A stretch of 64,000 nucleotides of DNA from Osedax fenrisi (taxonomy: Eukaryota; Annelida; Polychaeta; Sabellida; Siboglinidae): assembly GCA_964019155.1 (NCBI GenBank), contig OZ025243.1, positions 32,387,528 to 32,451,527 on the forward strand. Direction: 5' to 3'. Positions 29,376-41,319 of the stretch are shown piece after piece. The stretch's first letter is position 1, and each line of letters starts with the position of its first letter. The position numbers and the translations under genes were made by a program. The notes under the pieces were generated by a model. That model worked only from the letters and a program-made list of their open reading frames with translations, was not told where the DNA came from and made no database searches.

Positions 29376-32300
29376 TTGTTTACACACAAACACGAAATCA
29401 GTCTAATCACTGTTTTTACCGTAATACAGTTACTTAATGCGTATATGTCAAATAGCAATTTATGAATTAATATTTAATTCGTGCGCTGTCGTTTTTTCAC
29501 ATTCATATACATTAATTCCGTTTTTGTATAACAGTCTTAACTGGCTGAATTAGATCCTTGTTTAATACAACTTTACGTATAGATTCTATACGCCCTAATG
29601 GATCAACCCAATGAAGGATATTGCATAACCTGTTGTAAGCAGTTCAAGGGTACTCGTGGACTTGCTATTCATCTTCGACGTATGCATGCAAATGCATACC
29701 ATATTGAGTACACAGATACGATATTAAACAACATCACGTCCCAGTCGAGACAGCGTTGGTCTGAAGGCGTCTCGAGAAGCTTGCGTTAATCGAAATTGAT
29801 ATACTTTCCAAAAAAAGTGACTCGAAGAGGTTTCCAATCAATAAGGAGATAGCGGAGAAGTTTACTGAGAGGTCTCTACAGGCTATCACAACTCATCGGT
29901 CATCTGCGAAGTACAAATCTCTGGTTCGATCACTCCAGACATACGTTAATATAAATCATATTGTACAGCCTGTTTTGCACATAGACAATCTACTAACTAA
30001 CAATCCCAATAACGATACTGAAGATACATACGATACTGATAACATTACTGATACTAACAGTACTAACTATGACCCTAACGATACTTTGCCCATACATTTA
30101 GATACACCACATTTATCTTATTACATTGACAATATACAAACTAACATTTTACATAATAACAACATTCATATAAACACTATTAATGACACGCAACCATGCG
30201 AAACGATTAATTCTAATGTCTCGAATAGCTATTGTTATGATTTATCTACAGGTCCTAGATCACAAAACAATATTGATTTAACTAATAAAACAAATATTTT
30301 ACAATATATCTTAGATTTACACCCTAGCAAATACATATTACCTAGTTTACAATTACATATACAGAATTTTAATTTCGACAATATTCAAAATCTAATAGAC
30401 CTAGATTATGAACAATTAATTAATTCATCTATAGTTCAATCTAAAAAAAACCAAAAATATTACGTAACAATATTATTTCTAACAATACACAATGTAATGA
30501 TAATATAGGCGTGCAATCAAATAGAAATGTTAAGCGTAAACAAAGATGTTTATTATTTGCTAAAACGCAACAAATGTATTCTAAAAATAGATCCAGGCTC
30601 GCTAAATCTATTTTCGACGGCGAAGATATTACAAAAGAAATTAAAGAAATGCCAATCGATTTACAATTTAAATATTGGAGTGAGTTAATAAGTAAGCCAT
30701 CTATTCCATTCAACCACTTATTTGTTAATAATAGTAATGCATATATACATCCAATTACGATAAACGAAGTAAAGTAATGTTACGGCACATTACACGACGG
30801 CGCCCCGGGAATAGATGGTCTTAAAAAATGCGATTTAACTAAAATTGGTCTAAATAATATAACAGCTCGCTTTAATATTTATCTAATATCATCGACTGCA
30901 CCTTCCGCATTTAAATTAGGCCTAACTACTTTAATCCCTAAAACTAAGCACAGTACTGAGCCGTCCCATTATCGTCCGATAACTATGTCATCGATATTCT
31001 GTAGACTTTTCTATAAAATGTTGGCACGCAGAATTGAAAACACAATTAGTCTTAATCCACGGCAAAAAGCTTTTGTTCGACGTGATGGTATTGCTGAGAA
31101 TATCTTTTTACTTAAATCTATTATATATCAGCATAAAAATGCATTACGCCCATTAAAGATGTGTTTGTTGGATGTTTCTAAAGCTTTTGATACGGTATCT
31201 CACAACTCAATTGTTGCATTAGCCGAAATAGTAGGGACTCCTAAAATGTATACAAGTTATATCATGCATACTTATTCTGATTGTTCAACTCAATTAAATT
31301 ATAAAAATGGAGTATCACCTAGTATACCAGTCAATCGTGGAGTAAAACAAGGTGACCCAATGTCTCCCGCTCTTTTTAACTCCATTATAGATTATGTAAC
31401 TGATAATATGCCAGGTAGTATTAATTTACAAGGAAATAGTACAATAAGCCATATGGCATTTGCAGATGATCTGGTTTTATTTGCGAAAGATGATGTAATG
31501 ATGCAATATCAAGTTGATCATGTTTTATTTAGACTAGCTCAATGTGGGTTAAACGTTTACAAATCAAAATGCGCTACATTGAATATAATTATTAACCCAA
31601 AGAAAAAACAATGGATATGTAACCCATATAGTTTTATATCTATTGATAATTCTACAATTAAAGCGCTAAATATAGAAGAAACTTATAGATATCTTGGCAT
31701 CAACATAGGCGCTTTGGATAATAAAAATAATTCAATTAATAATGACCTCACATCGAAACTCTTGGCAATATCTAAATCTACTCTAAAACCCCAACAAAAA
31801 TTGTTTATGCTCAAAAATCATCTAATTCCAAGTATGCTTCATACCTTGACTTTCTCTAACGTCTATTTAAATTCATAAAAAACGATGGACAGAAGTATTC
31901 GGGCGTTCGTCAGACGTTGGCTTCGACTACCTTCAAATACTTCACTCGTTGTATTCTACGCACCTAGTAGTGTCGGTGGGATAGCTATCACTCGTCTTTT
32001 TCTGGCAATACCGGTGCTGCGGCTAAAAAGGATTTCATCCATTAGAAGGAATGATGACACTATTATTCAAACTCTTCCCGATAGTGTTATTCTAAAATGG
32101 TCTACACCTCGAGTATACGATGAATACACGTTTATTGATAACACCTCCATAAATAAATATCATTCAATATATTTATTTAATTCTGTCGATGGCAAGGGTT
32201 TAGAATTAGGCACACATAGTCCTTTTATTAATAATTGGATAACTTCTCCTATAAAGATGTTTTCTGGTCGCGATTTTGTAGATATGGTAAAGCTAAAGCA

Positions 32301-32988
32301 CGGTCTACTATATACACATTACAGATGTAAACGTATGTTTCCAAGTTTAAATACAAACTGTTTAAGGCGAGGGTGTAATTATAAATATGACTGCCTAAAT
32401 CATATTATGCAGACCTGTAGATTTAATTATAATAACATTATTCACAGGCATAATTATGTTAACGCTCTTTTAATCACTCTACTTAATAAGTACAAATTTA
32501 CAACTATACTGGAACCACACATACGAACACAACTTGGCTTACGCAAACCTGACTTACTGGCTTACTTTTCTATTGTTTATATTATAGATACGCAAATCTC
32601 AACTGATACAATAGATACCGATACTAATTACCGACACAAAACTGACTACTATAACAAACCTGAAATACTCTGCTACGCAAAACAACTTACTGGTGCAAAG
32701 CAGGCTAAACTAAGTGCCTCTTGTTGGAACTGGCGTGGTATACCATCATCCCTAACGTCTAAAGACCTATTTTCGTTAGGCCTGAGGAAGCATGATATTA
32801 CGCTACTCAGTATTCGTGTCATGACAGGCAGTCTAAATATTTATCGCAAATACTGCTGCAATGGATTATTGTAAAATCCTTAATTACCTGGCCTCTCCCT
32901 TGCCTACTTCGTCATATTTGTATTAATATGTTTTCGCTAATAAATGGGATAATTGGCTCTGGTTATTAACTAACCATTGTCCGAAAAA

Positions 32989-32989
<1 letters not shown>
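29374..32989 (+). mobile_element. R2-clade non-LTR retrotransposon, copy 1 of tandem array
   Basis: The full-length unit has a 5' UTR to 29597, coding sequence 29598-32874 (broken), and a 3' UTR ending GTCCGAAAAAA into (TA)n. It differs from copy 2 by about twenty changes over 3.6 kb by eye. Two 1-bp deletions, one near 29780 and one in an A-run near 30450, shift the frame. It shares with copy 2 the in-frame TAA at 30775-30777 and the TAA at 31876-31878. The encoded domains are described under copy 2. R2 elements normally insert in 28S rDNA; no rDNA is here. Confidence 0.85.

Positions 32990-33042
<53 letters not shown>
32990..33042. repeat. (TA)n tract between R2-like copies 1 and 2
   Basis: About 53 bp of TA repeat with two ATACATA interruptions separates the 3' end of copy 1 from the 5' end of copy 2. 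Confidence 0.9.
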
Positions 33043-33044
<2 letters not shown>

Positions 33045-36000
33045 TTGTTTACACACAAACACGAAATCAGTCTAATCACTGTTTTTACCGTAATACAGTT
33101 ACATAATGCGTATATGTCAAATAGCAATTTATGAATTAATATTTAATTCGTGCGCTGTCGTTTTTTCACATTCATATACATTAATTCCGTTTTTGTATAA
33201 CAGTCTTAACTGGCTGAATTAGATCCTTGTTTAATACAACTTTACGTATAGATTCTATACGCCCTAATGGATCAACCCAATGAAGGATATTGCATAACCT
33301 GTTGTAAGCAGTTCAAGGGTACTCGTGGACTTGCTATTCATCTTCGACGTATGCATGCAAATGCATACCATATTGAGTACACAGATACGATATTAAACAA
33401 CATCACGTCCCAGTCGAGACAGCGTTGGTCTGAAGGCGTCTCGAGAAAGCTTGCGTTAATCGAAATTGATATACTTTCCAAAAAAAGTGACTCGAAGAGG
33501 TTTCCAATCAATAAGGAGATAGCGGAGAAGTTTACTGAGAGGTCTCTACAGGCTATCATAACTCATCGGTCATCTGCGAAGTACAAATCTCTGGTTCGAT
33601 CACTCCAGACATACGTTAATATAAATCATATTGTACAGCCTGTTTTGCACATAGACAATCTACTAACTAACAATCCCAATAACGATACTGAAGATACATA
33701 CGATACTGATAACATTACTGATACTAACAGTACTAACTATGACCCTAACGACACTTTGCCCATACATTTAGATACACCACATTTATCTTATTACATTGAC
33801 AATATACAAACTAACATTTTACATAATAACAACATTCATATAAACACTGTTAATGACACGCAACCATGCGAAACGATTAATTCTAATGTCTCGAATAGCT
33901 ATTGTTATGATTTATCTACAGGTCCTAGATCACAAAACAATATTGATTTAACTAATAAAACAAATATTTTACAATATATCTTAGATTTACACCCTAGCAA
34001 ATACATATTACCTAGTTTACAATTACATATACAGAATTTTAATTTCGACAATATTCAAAATCTAATAGACCTAGATTATGAACAATTAATTAATTCATCT
34101 ATAGTTCAATCTAAAAAAAAACCAAAAATATTACGTAACAATATTATTTCTAACAATACACAATGTAATGATAATATAGGCGTGCAATCAAATAGAAATG
34201 TTAAGCGTAAACAAAGATGTTTATTATTTGCTAAAACGCAACAAATGTATTCTAAAAATAGATCCAGGCTCGCTAAATCTATTTTCGACGGGGAAGATAT
34301 TACAAAAGAAATTAAAGAAATGCCAATCGATTTACAATTTAAATATTGGAGTGAGTTAATAAGTAAGCCATCTATTCCATTCAACCACTTATTTGTTAAT
34401 AATAGTAATGCATATATACATCCAATTACGATAAACGAAGTAAAGTAATGTTACGGCACATTACACGACGGCGCCCCGGGAATAGATGGTCTTAAAAAAT
34501 GCGATTTAACTAAAATTGGTCTAAATAATATAACAGCTCGCTTTAATATTTATCTAATATCATCGACTGCACCTTCCGCATTTAAATTAGGCCTAACTAC
34601 TTTAATCCCTAAAACTAAGCACAGTACTGAGCCGTCCCATTATCGTCCGATAACTATGTCATCTATATTCTGTAGACTTTTCCATAAAATGTTGGCACGC
34701 AGAATTGAAAACACAATTAGTCTTAATCCACGGCAAAAAGCTTTTGTTCGACGTGATGGTATTGCTGAGAATATCTTTTTACTTAAATCTATTATATATC
34801 AGCATAAAAATGCATTACGCCCATTAAATATGTGTTTGTTGGATGTTTCTAAAGCTTTTGATACGGTATCTCACAACTCAATTGTTGCATTAGCCGAAAT
34901 AGTAGGGACTCCTAAAATGTATACAAGTTATATCATGCATACTTATTCTGATTGTTCAACTCAATTAAATTATAAAAATGGAGTATCACCTAGTATACCA
35001 GTCAATCGTGGAGTAAAACAAGGTGACCCAATGTCTCCCGCTCTTTTTAACTCCATTATAGATTATGTAACTGATAATATGCCAGGTAGTATTAATTTAC
35101 AAGGAAATACTACAATAAGCCATATGGCATTTGCAGATGATCTGGTTTTATTTGCGAAAGATGATGTAATGATGCAATATCAAGTTGATCATGTTTTATT
35201 TAGACTAGCTCAATGTGGGTTAAACGTTAACAAATCAAAATGCGCTACATTGAATATAATTATTAACCCAAAGAAAAAACAATGGATATGTAACCCATAT
35301 AGTTTTATATCTATTGATAATTCTACAATTAAAGCGCTAAATATAGAATAAACTTATAGATATCTTGGCATCAACATAGGCGCTTTGGATAATAAAAATA
35401 ATTCAATTAATAATGACCTCACATCGAAACTCTTGGCAATATCTAAATCTACTCTAAAACCCCAACAAAAATTGTTTATGCTCAAAAATCATCTAATTCC
35501 AAGTATGCTTCATACCTTGACTTTCTCTAACGTCTATTTAAATTCATAAAAAACGATGGACAGAAGTATTCGGGCGTTCGTCAGACGTTGGCTTCGACTA
35601 CCTTCAGATACTTCACTCGGTGTATTCTACGCACCTAGTAGTGTCGGTGGGATAGCTATCACTCGTCTTTTTCTGGCAATACCGGTGCTGCGGCTAAAAA
35701 GGATTTCATCCATTAGAAGGAATGATGACACTATTATTCAAACTCTTCCCGATAGTGTTATTCTAAAATGGTCTACACCTCGAGTATACGATGAATACAC
35801 GTTTATTGATAACACCTCCATAAATAAATATCATTCAATATATTTATTTAATTCTGTCGATGGCAAGGGTTTAGAATTAGGCACGCATAGTCCTTTTATT
35901 AATAATTGGATAACTTCTCCTATAAAGATGTTTTCTGGTCGCGATTTTGTAGATATGGTAAAGCTAAAGCACGGTCTACTATATACACATTACAGATGTA

Positions 36001-36659
36001 AACGTATGTTTCCAAGTTTAAATACAAACTGTTTAAGGCGAGTGTGTAATTATAAATATGACTGCCTAAATCATATTATGCAGACCTGTAGATTTAATTA
36101 TAATAACATTATTCACAGGCATAATTATGTTAACGCTCTTTTAATCACTCTACTTAATAAGTACAAATTTACAACTATACTGGAACCACACATACGAACA
36201 CAACTTGGCTTACGCAAACCTGACTTACTGGCTTACTTTTCCATTGTTTATATTATAGATACGCAAATCTCAACTGATACAATAGATACCGATACTAATT
36301 ACCGACACAAAACTGATTACTATAACAAACCTGAAATACTCTGCTACGCAAAACAACTTACTGGTGCAAAGCAGGCTAAACTAAGTGCCTCTTGTTGGAA
36401 CTGGCGTGGTATACCATCATCCCTAACGTCTAAAGACCTATTTTCGTTAGGCCTGAGGAAGCATGATATTACGCTACTCAGTATTCGTGTCATGACAGGC
36501 AGTCTAAATATTTATCGCAAATACTGCTGCAATGGATTATTGTAAAATCCTTAATTACCTGGCCTCTCCCTTGCCTACTTCGTCATATTTTTATTAATAT
36601 GTTTTCGCTAATAAATGGGATAATTGGCTCTGGTTATTAACTAACCATTGTCCGAAAAA

Positions 36660-36660
<1 letters not shown>
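33043..36660 (+). mobile_element. R2-clade non-LTR retrotransposon, copy 2 of tandem array
   Basis: The second unit begins exactly 3669 bp after the first (AATTGTTTAC at 29374 and 33043). 5' and 3' UTRs are the same as in copy 1. No frameshift is present, but three in-frame TAA codons are (34446, 35349 and 35547). Head-to-tail order, identical borders and shared defects point to duplication of a dead element and not to two insertions. Confidence 0.85.
33267..36545 (+). pseudogene. R2-clade polyprotein, 1092 codons, three nonsense codons
   Basis: All in one frame from ATG 33267. A C2H2 zinc finger (C9-C12-H25-H30, in CITCCKQFKGTRGLAIHLRR) is followed by a Myb-like segment near residues 52-110 (RWSEGVSRKLALIEID) and an Asn/Asp/Thr-rich linker to about 290. 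The RT runs from about 390, with HYRPITMSSIFCRLFHKML, LLDVSKAFDTVSH, VKQGDPMSPALF and the catalytic FADD at residues 622-625. The C-terminal part has a CCHC finger (C..C..NHIMQTC) and a restriction-like endonuclease with RKPDLLA then IIDTQIST. This order is characteristic of the R2 clade with a single N-terminal finger. The first TAA (34446) and third (35547) are shared with copy 1; the second is private. Confidence 0.85.

Positions 36661-36709
<49 letters not shown>
36661..36709. repeat. (TA)n tract between R2-like copies 2 and 3
   Basis: About 49 bp of TA repeat, again with ATACATA interruptions near both ends, as in 32990-33042. Confidence 0.9.
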
Positions 36710-36711
<2 letters not shown>

Positions 36712-36815
36712 TTGTTTACACACAAACACGAAATCAGTCGACACACTGTTTTTACCGTAATACAGTTACTTAATGCGTATATGTCAAATAGCAATTTATG
36801 AATTAATATTTAATT
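36710..36815 (+). mobile_element. R2-clade element, 5' UTR fragment (copy 3)
   Basis: About 106 bp match the first bases of copies 1 and 2 (from AATTGTTTACACACAAACAC) and then stop abruptly in AT-rich DNA. It begins 3667 bp after copy 2. It shows that the array once extended further or was cut during duplication. There is one small clustered difference (CAGTCGACAC for CAGTCTAATC). Confidence 0.85.
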
Positions 36816-36859
36816 AATATATTAAATTTACTTTATAATAAATATGACTTATTTGTTAC

Positions 36860-37830
36860 TTGTTATCCCGTGACTCGTAAATCGTAGGGGGGAATCAATG
36901 ACGTCAGAGTAACACAATTTCTCGAGTCGTTTCGTTCATGCACATCATATATTAAATAATTAACATCTTTCTTTGTCTATTTAACAATGATATCTATCCA
37001 TTTTTGTTTTGGGCGACCTAGATTTCTTGAACCTTTAACCGCTCTTTGTATGATTGTTTTATAAAAATTATCATCTCTGTATATATGTCAAAACAACTTT
37101 AATTTGAGTAGTTTTATTGTTTGCAGAATTACCTATTATTTCGATCATTCTGTTACGGACGAACACGTTTGTTTTCCTCTCTTGGTATGTAATACCGAAT
37201 ATTTTTCTATGCGGTTTATTTTCAAAAAAAGCTTGTATTTTATTTTGCATGGCAGCATTTCACGTCTTCACGATTCCATGTATCGTATCCATAAGTAAGG
37301 ATAGATAATACAAGAGAACGATAGAGATTGTGCTTTAATTTGAAGTATATTTATTTGCTTTTCCATATAATATATAACCTTACCATCGCGGATGTAGCAA
37401 GAGATAATCTAATTCTGATGTCCGTTTCACATGATCCATCTCTTCTAAGTAATCTTTGTAAAATTCTTTAAGATTTTCTCCATAGAGGGTAATATTTACA
37501 TGTATAGAATTGTCGTTAGTATTTACCATCACTTAATTTTTTTCTGTGCTTATTTCCATTGCATATATGGTTGCACTTATTGATAATTGGTCTGTGAGTT
37601 CTTGGAGCTCCTCGTGGGTTCCGGCAAGTAAGTTGATGCCATTAGCGTTAACTTATTAACTTGTTAACTTATTAACTTGTCAACTTATTAACTTGTTAAC
37701 TTATTAACTTTAGATTACAAATATGTCTTCCTACTGAAATAGATGAAGAGTAGTTGCTATGAGTTTCAATCATATTTTCTTCAAGTAATACGTTGAATAA
37801 TGTTGGTGAAAGAACAATATAGATTAATAC
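36860..37830 (-). mobile_element. RTE-like LINE, 3' portion
   Basis: On the minus strand, a degenerate FADD region at about 37650-37590 (GINLLAGTHEELQELTDQLS) leads to KGSRNLGRPKQKWIDIIVK at about 37035-36985. The 3' end near 36868 reads CCCCCCTACGATTTACGAGTCACGGGA, matching the 3' end of the copy at 12015. The frame is broken in many places. Confidence 0.65.
37647..37711. repeat. Short tandem repeat, 16-bp unit
   Basis: The unit ACTTATTAACTTGTTA is repeated about four times, interrupting the decayed LINE. Confidence 0.8.
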
Positions 37831-38076
37831 ATTATAGATTACATATTATATAGTATATACTAAATAATAATCAATATACTAGTATATAATATAGCTATAT
37901 TATAAATATGTAGATGTATTATTTATGTATTACAATTTAAAATGTACAGTATATAAGGATGTTACGGGAGTTTGGTTAAAAATTCAGATTTAAATAGTAA
38001 ATATTTGTCAAAATTATTATTATGTTGTGTACAATTAAACATTGTTGTCTCATTCAAAATGCATTTGTAGTTATAC

Positions 38077-38107
<31 letters not shown>

Positions 38108-38111
<4 letters not shown>

Positions 38112-38504
38112 ATAGAGTGAGTCATGATAGATTTATATTATTGTACAAGAACGCCTCGACTGCGAATGTATATTGTAGCTAGCGCAATCGGTATTCTATA
38201 AATACACTGCCACTATCCGATGCACTAGAGTGGAACGCGTTCACTAAATAGTGATCCGCGTTTATGTTATTTGTATCAGTATGATTTTGTACACAAAACG
38301 TATAGTGTCATTTATTTATTAACTAGAATATATAATCGACGAACCCGCATACACGGTAAACTATTATTATTATATTATTGTTATTATTATTAATATTACA
38401 TACTATCCTATATAGGTTGATACTGATTAAAGTTGATTAAAACAGAAACACAGTTGTTCTTTCTTCTGTGGATAACAGTACCACGTCTATACGGCGACCG
38501 TACA
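38108..38504 (+). repeat. 5' LTR of gypsy element B
   Basis: Starts TGTTATAGAG and ends GACCGTACA. It contains a stretch of ATT repeats (about 38365-38398) whose length differs from the 3' LTR by three bases. TATTTGTGACAGCGGC, the probable primer-binding region, follows directly. Confidence 0.85.
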
Positions 38505-38582
38505 ATATTTGTGACAGCGGCATCTTGTTTAATCAAAGCAGTATATCAAGAAGGCCATGTATTGCCATTAGGAAGAGCTGCC

Positions 38583-38680
38583 GACGAGAAACCCGGAAGT
38601 ACACACGGTACCTGGTAACGCAGCAGACAAGAAACCCGGAAGTACACACGGTACCCGGTATCGCAGCAGACGAGAAACCA
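38583..38680 (+). repeat. 43-bp tandem repeat in the leader of element B
   Basis: GACGAGAAACCCGGAAGTAC onwards is repeated just over twice with a 43-bp period. It explains the overlapping open frames on both strands, which are not genes. Confidence 0.75.
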
Positions 38681-38790
38681 ACAAATATTGGGTTAGTGTA
38701 TTTATTGAGTGCGTGATTGTGATAGCGACAATATACATTAATTTTTCATTATTTAGAATAATTGATTTAGTATAGTAATTACATACTATC

Positions 38791-39550
38791 ATGACTGACA
38801 CTAAGACATCAGTGGGTAGACCGGCTAAAAAAGATCTTAGTTATATAAAATTGGTATTTTTCGATGAGGTGTCGGATGTGGATAGCGAGTGCAGTGGAAT
38901 GCGTGTCACTTTTTAATTATAAAGGGGAAGAGGCCGCAGCATATATACTATATCATATACGCGTCGCGGCTAAATTAGAATTATCTATGCTAGGAGAAGG
39001 GCTATTGGATAATGAGGTCATATTTAAATCGCTGAGAAATAGATGTAGCCAGGGAAAAGCAAGGTGTATAATTTTAAGAGATTTAGTGGATAGATGTCAG
39101 CGGGAAGGGGAAACAATAACATCTTTTGCGGATGAATTACTAAAGTTAGGATTAGCTCTAAAAGGGTAAGTCGATGGCTGGGAAGCCCTAATGATAGACG
39201 TATTTAAATCAAACGTAAAGGATATGGACATACAAAGGTATCTATTATTAAGTGAAAATAATATAAAATTTCAGGAGATTAGACAGCGTGCGCGAAAATT
39301 CGAGGACATAACATATGCTAATGGGACTTGTTTTAGAGTAGGAGTAGTGGGTAGAGAGACGGTAGATGCAAGGAATGAGGTAACGAAGCTCAGGGCCAGA
39401 GTGCGTGAATTAGAGAACTGTAATCGTAGACAGCTAGATGATAGAGACATGGGAGGTAACGGGTTGAATGATGGGTACAGGAGGAGTAGACAGGTGACAG
39501 GGATAATATGCTATCGGTGTGGTAATATAGGACATATTTCGAGATGGTGA
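38791..39550 (+). pseudogene. Gag of gypsy element B, broken
   Basis: ATG at 38791 opens a short frame (TDTKTSVGRPAKKDLSYIKL). After a shift near 38860, Gag continues in 38864-39169 (EEAAAYILYHIRVAAKLELS, like element A) and 39191-39550, with a TGA in place of a sense codon near 39170. The zinc knuckle CYRCGNIGHISRW ends in Trp where the last zinc-binding Cys should be, and the frame changes there. Confidence 0.7.
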
Positions 39551-39879
39551 GGATAAACGGAAACCCATTTAAATATCAACCCATCTCAGTAGGTCAGGTT
39601 ACAGGGATGGATAATAGGTCGAATTCTTGGTTAATAGGTGGTTGTCCGCGAGCAAGGGTTAAGATTAGTGTAGGGATGAGAGTGAGGGTAGTACAATTTT
39701 TAGTTGACACGGGAAGTCAGGTATCAATAATTCCATATAGAATAGTTAAGGAGTTAGGGCTGGAGGTAATAGAATCCCCACAGCTAAGGTTAAAGGCAGC
39801 TAATGGCATGGGAGTACATAATTATGTCAATGTCATGTTAGATATAGAGCTATGGGGAAAGGTATTAAAAGGAGTATGA
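39544..39879 (+). pseudogene. Protease region of gypsy element B
   Basis: The aspartic protease active-site motif LVDTGSQVSIIP is at about residues 54-65 (catalytic Asp codon near 39706), with a downstream hydrophobic stretch. The frame ends at TGA 39877-39879 but stays open in phase after it, so the TGA is probably a point mutation. Confidence 0.75.
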
Positions 39880-40326
39880 TTGGTAGTTACGAAAACATAC
39901 GGTGTATGTATATTAGGGATGAATATTCTTGCAATGATCGAGTATAGTAACTGGGAATTAGGTAGTAATCAAGTAGTAGTTGAATGTGATAAGGGTCTAG
40001 ATATACATATTGGGTGCGATATAAGAAGTAGAAGGAAGGAGATCAAAGGCCTGATTGATCACTATCGGGACTTATTTGTGAGGAAAGGTAGTCAGTTAGG
40101 GTGTGCTAATGTAGAGACCTATACAATATGGACAGTTGACGAAGTTCCAGTAGCTCAACCATATAGAAGGGTAGTACCGATGGAAGTTGGACCGGTAACA
40201 ATGCAAATAGAGGAATGGTATAGAGATAGAATTATAGTTAAGTCAAAGAGTGCATATGCCAGTCCTTTAGTAGTCGTAAAAAAAGTAATGGGGATCTTAG
40301 ACTTTACGTGTACTATCGTAAATTAA
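39880..40326 (+). pseudogene. Protease end and RT start of gypsy element B
   Basis: In phase with the protease frame. CILGMNIL matches the protease's final ILG motif, and QPYRRVVPMEVGPVTMQIEEW is the entry to RT. The frame is lost near 40305, just before the YRKLN motif, by a single-base shift. Confidence 0.7.
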
Positions 40327-41132
40327 ATGCTAAAACTGTAAGGGATGCATATCCCATCCCAAGGGTAGATGATTCATTGGAATCTTTAGAAGGTGCTAAC
40401 ATATTTTCATGCTTTGACCTTAAATCAGCTTATACGCAAGTAAGATTAGATGTGAAACAACAACATAAAAAGGCATTTAGTTCGCCATGGGGCCTATATG
40501 AATTTACTAGGATGCCATTCGGTTTGGTTAACGCACCCGCGACTTTCCAAAGAATCATGTCTAATTTATTTAGGGAGGAGATATTTAAGTTTATGGTGTG
40601 CTACCTAGATGATGTTGTGGTATATTCTAAAACATACGAAGAGCATGTAGAACATGTAGAGATAATATTGAAACGATTAGAAAAGGTGGGACTACGGCTT
40701 AATAGTAGTAAGTGTAAACTGTTTATGAGGGAGATTACATTCCTGGGTATGAATATTTCTGAAAATGGGATTAGGACTAATCAGGAGAAAACACGGGCTA
40801 TTAGTGAGTGGCCTAGGCCAAGGAATTTAAAAGAATTAAGATCTTTTCTAGGAGTAGGGTCTTATTATAGGAAATTTATTAAGGGATATTCAAAATTAGT
40901 GTCACCATTAACGTTATTAACTAAGTCTGGAGAGGGGGAGGGTAGGATTTCTAAGAGGAGAAGTAGGAGAATTAATTTAGAATGGAATGATGAATGTGAG
41001 GTGGCCATGAAATCTTTAAAATCAAAGATTATAGAGGCACCGGTACTAAGTTTACCAAAATATGGGTTTCCCTTTATTTTAGAGACCGATGCCTCGGACG
41101 TTGTTTATGGCGATAGTTTGGGCAGTATCTGA
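40308..41132 (+). pseudogene. Reverse transcriptase of gypsy element B
   Basis: YRKLNAKTVRDAYPIPRVDD, FDLKSAYTQVRL, RMPFGLVNAPATFQRIM and the catalytic box YLDDVVVYSK (residues 99-108) are all present. The connection domain follows (RSFLGVGSYYRKFI), then RNase H begins with LETDASD at about 41081. The first RNase H Asp is therefore retained, but the sequence is then cut. Confidence 0.85.
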
Positions 41133-41319
41133 TAAATGCAGACATTATTTAATGGGATCCAAGTGCACTGTATATACGGATAATAGTGCTGTGGCGTATA
41201 TATCAAGGAAAGGGGAGTTGACAGCATTAGAGCAAAGATGGGTAGCTCGATTGGCACCGTTTGACTTAGATATAAAGTATAGAGCAGAAAGCTTAAATAG
41301 TGGCCGACGCATTGTCTAG
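41089..41319 (+). pseudogene. RNase H of gypsy element B, with internal deletion
   Basis: After DASD the normal segment up to the LAIVWAV helix is missing (about 35 residues by comparison with the family layout). The frame also shifts, so AIVWAVSDKCRHYLMGSKCTVYTDN follows at once. The domain cannot be active. The VADAL ending crosses into the next frame near 41300. Confidence 0.75.

Noticed and set aside
29598..36545. R2 insertion in 28S rDNA
   Set aside because: Both sides of every copy are TA repeats or AT-rich DNA; no 28S sequence is present.
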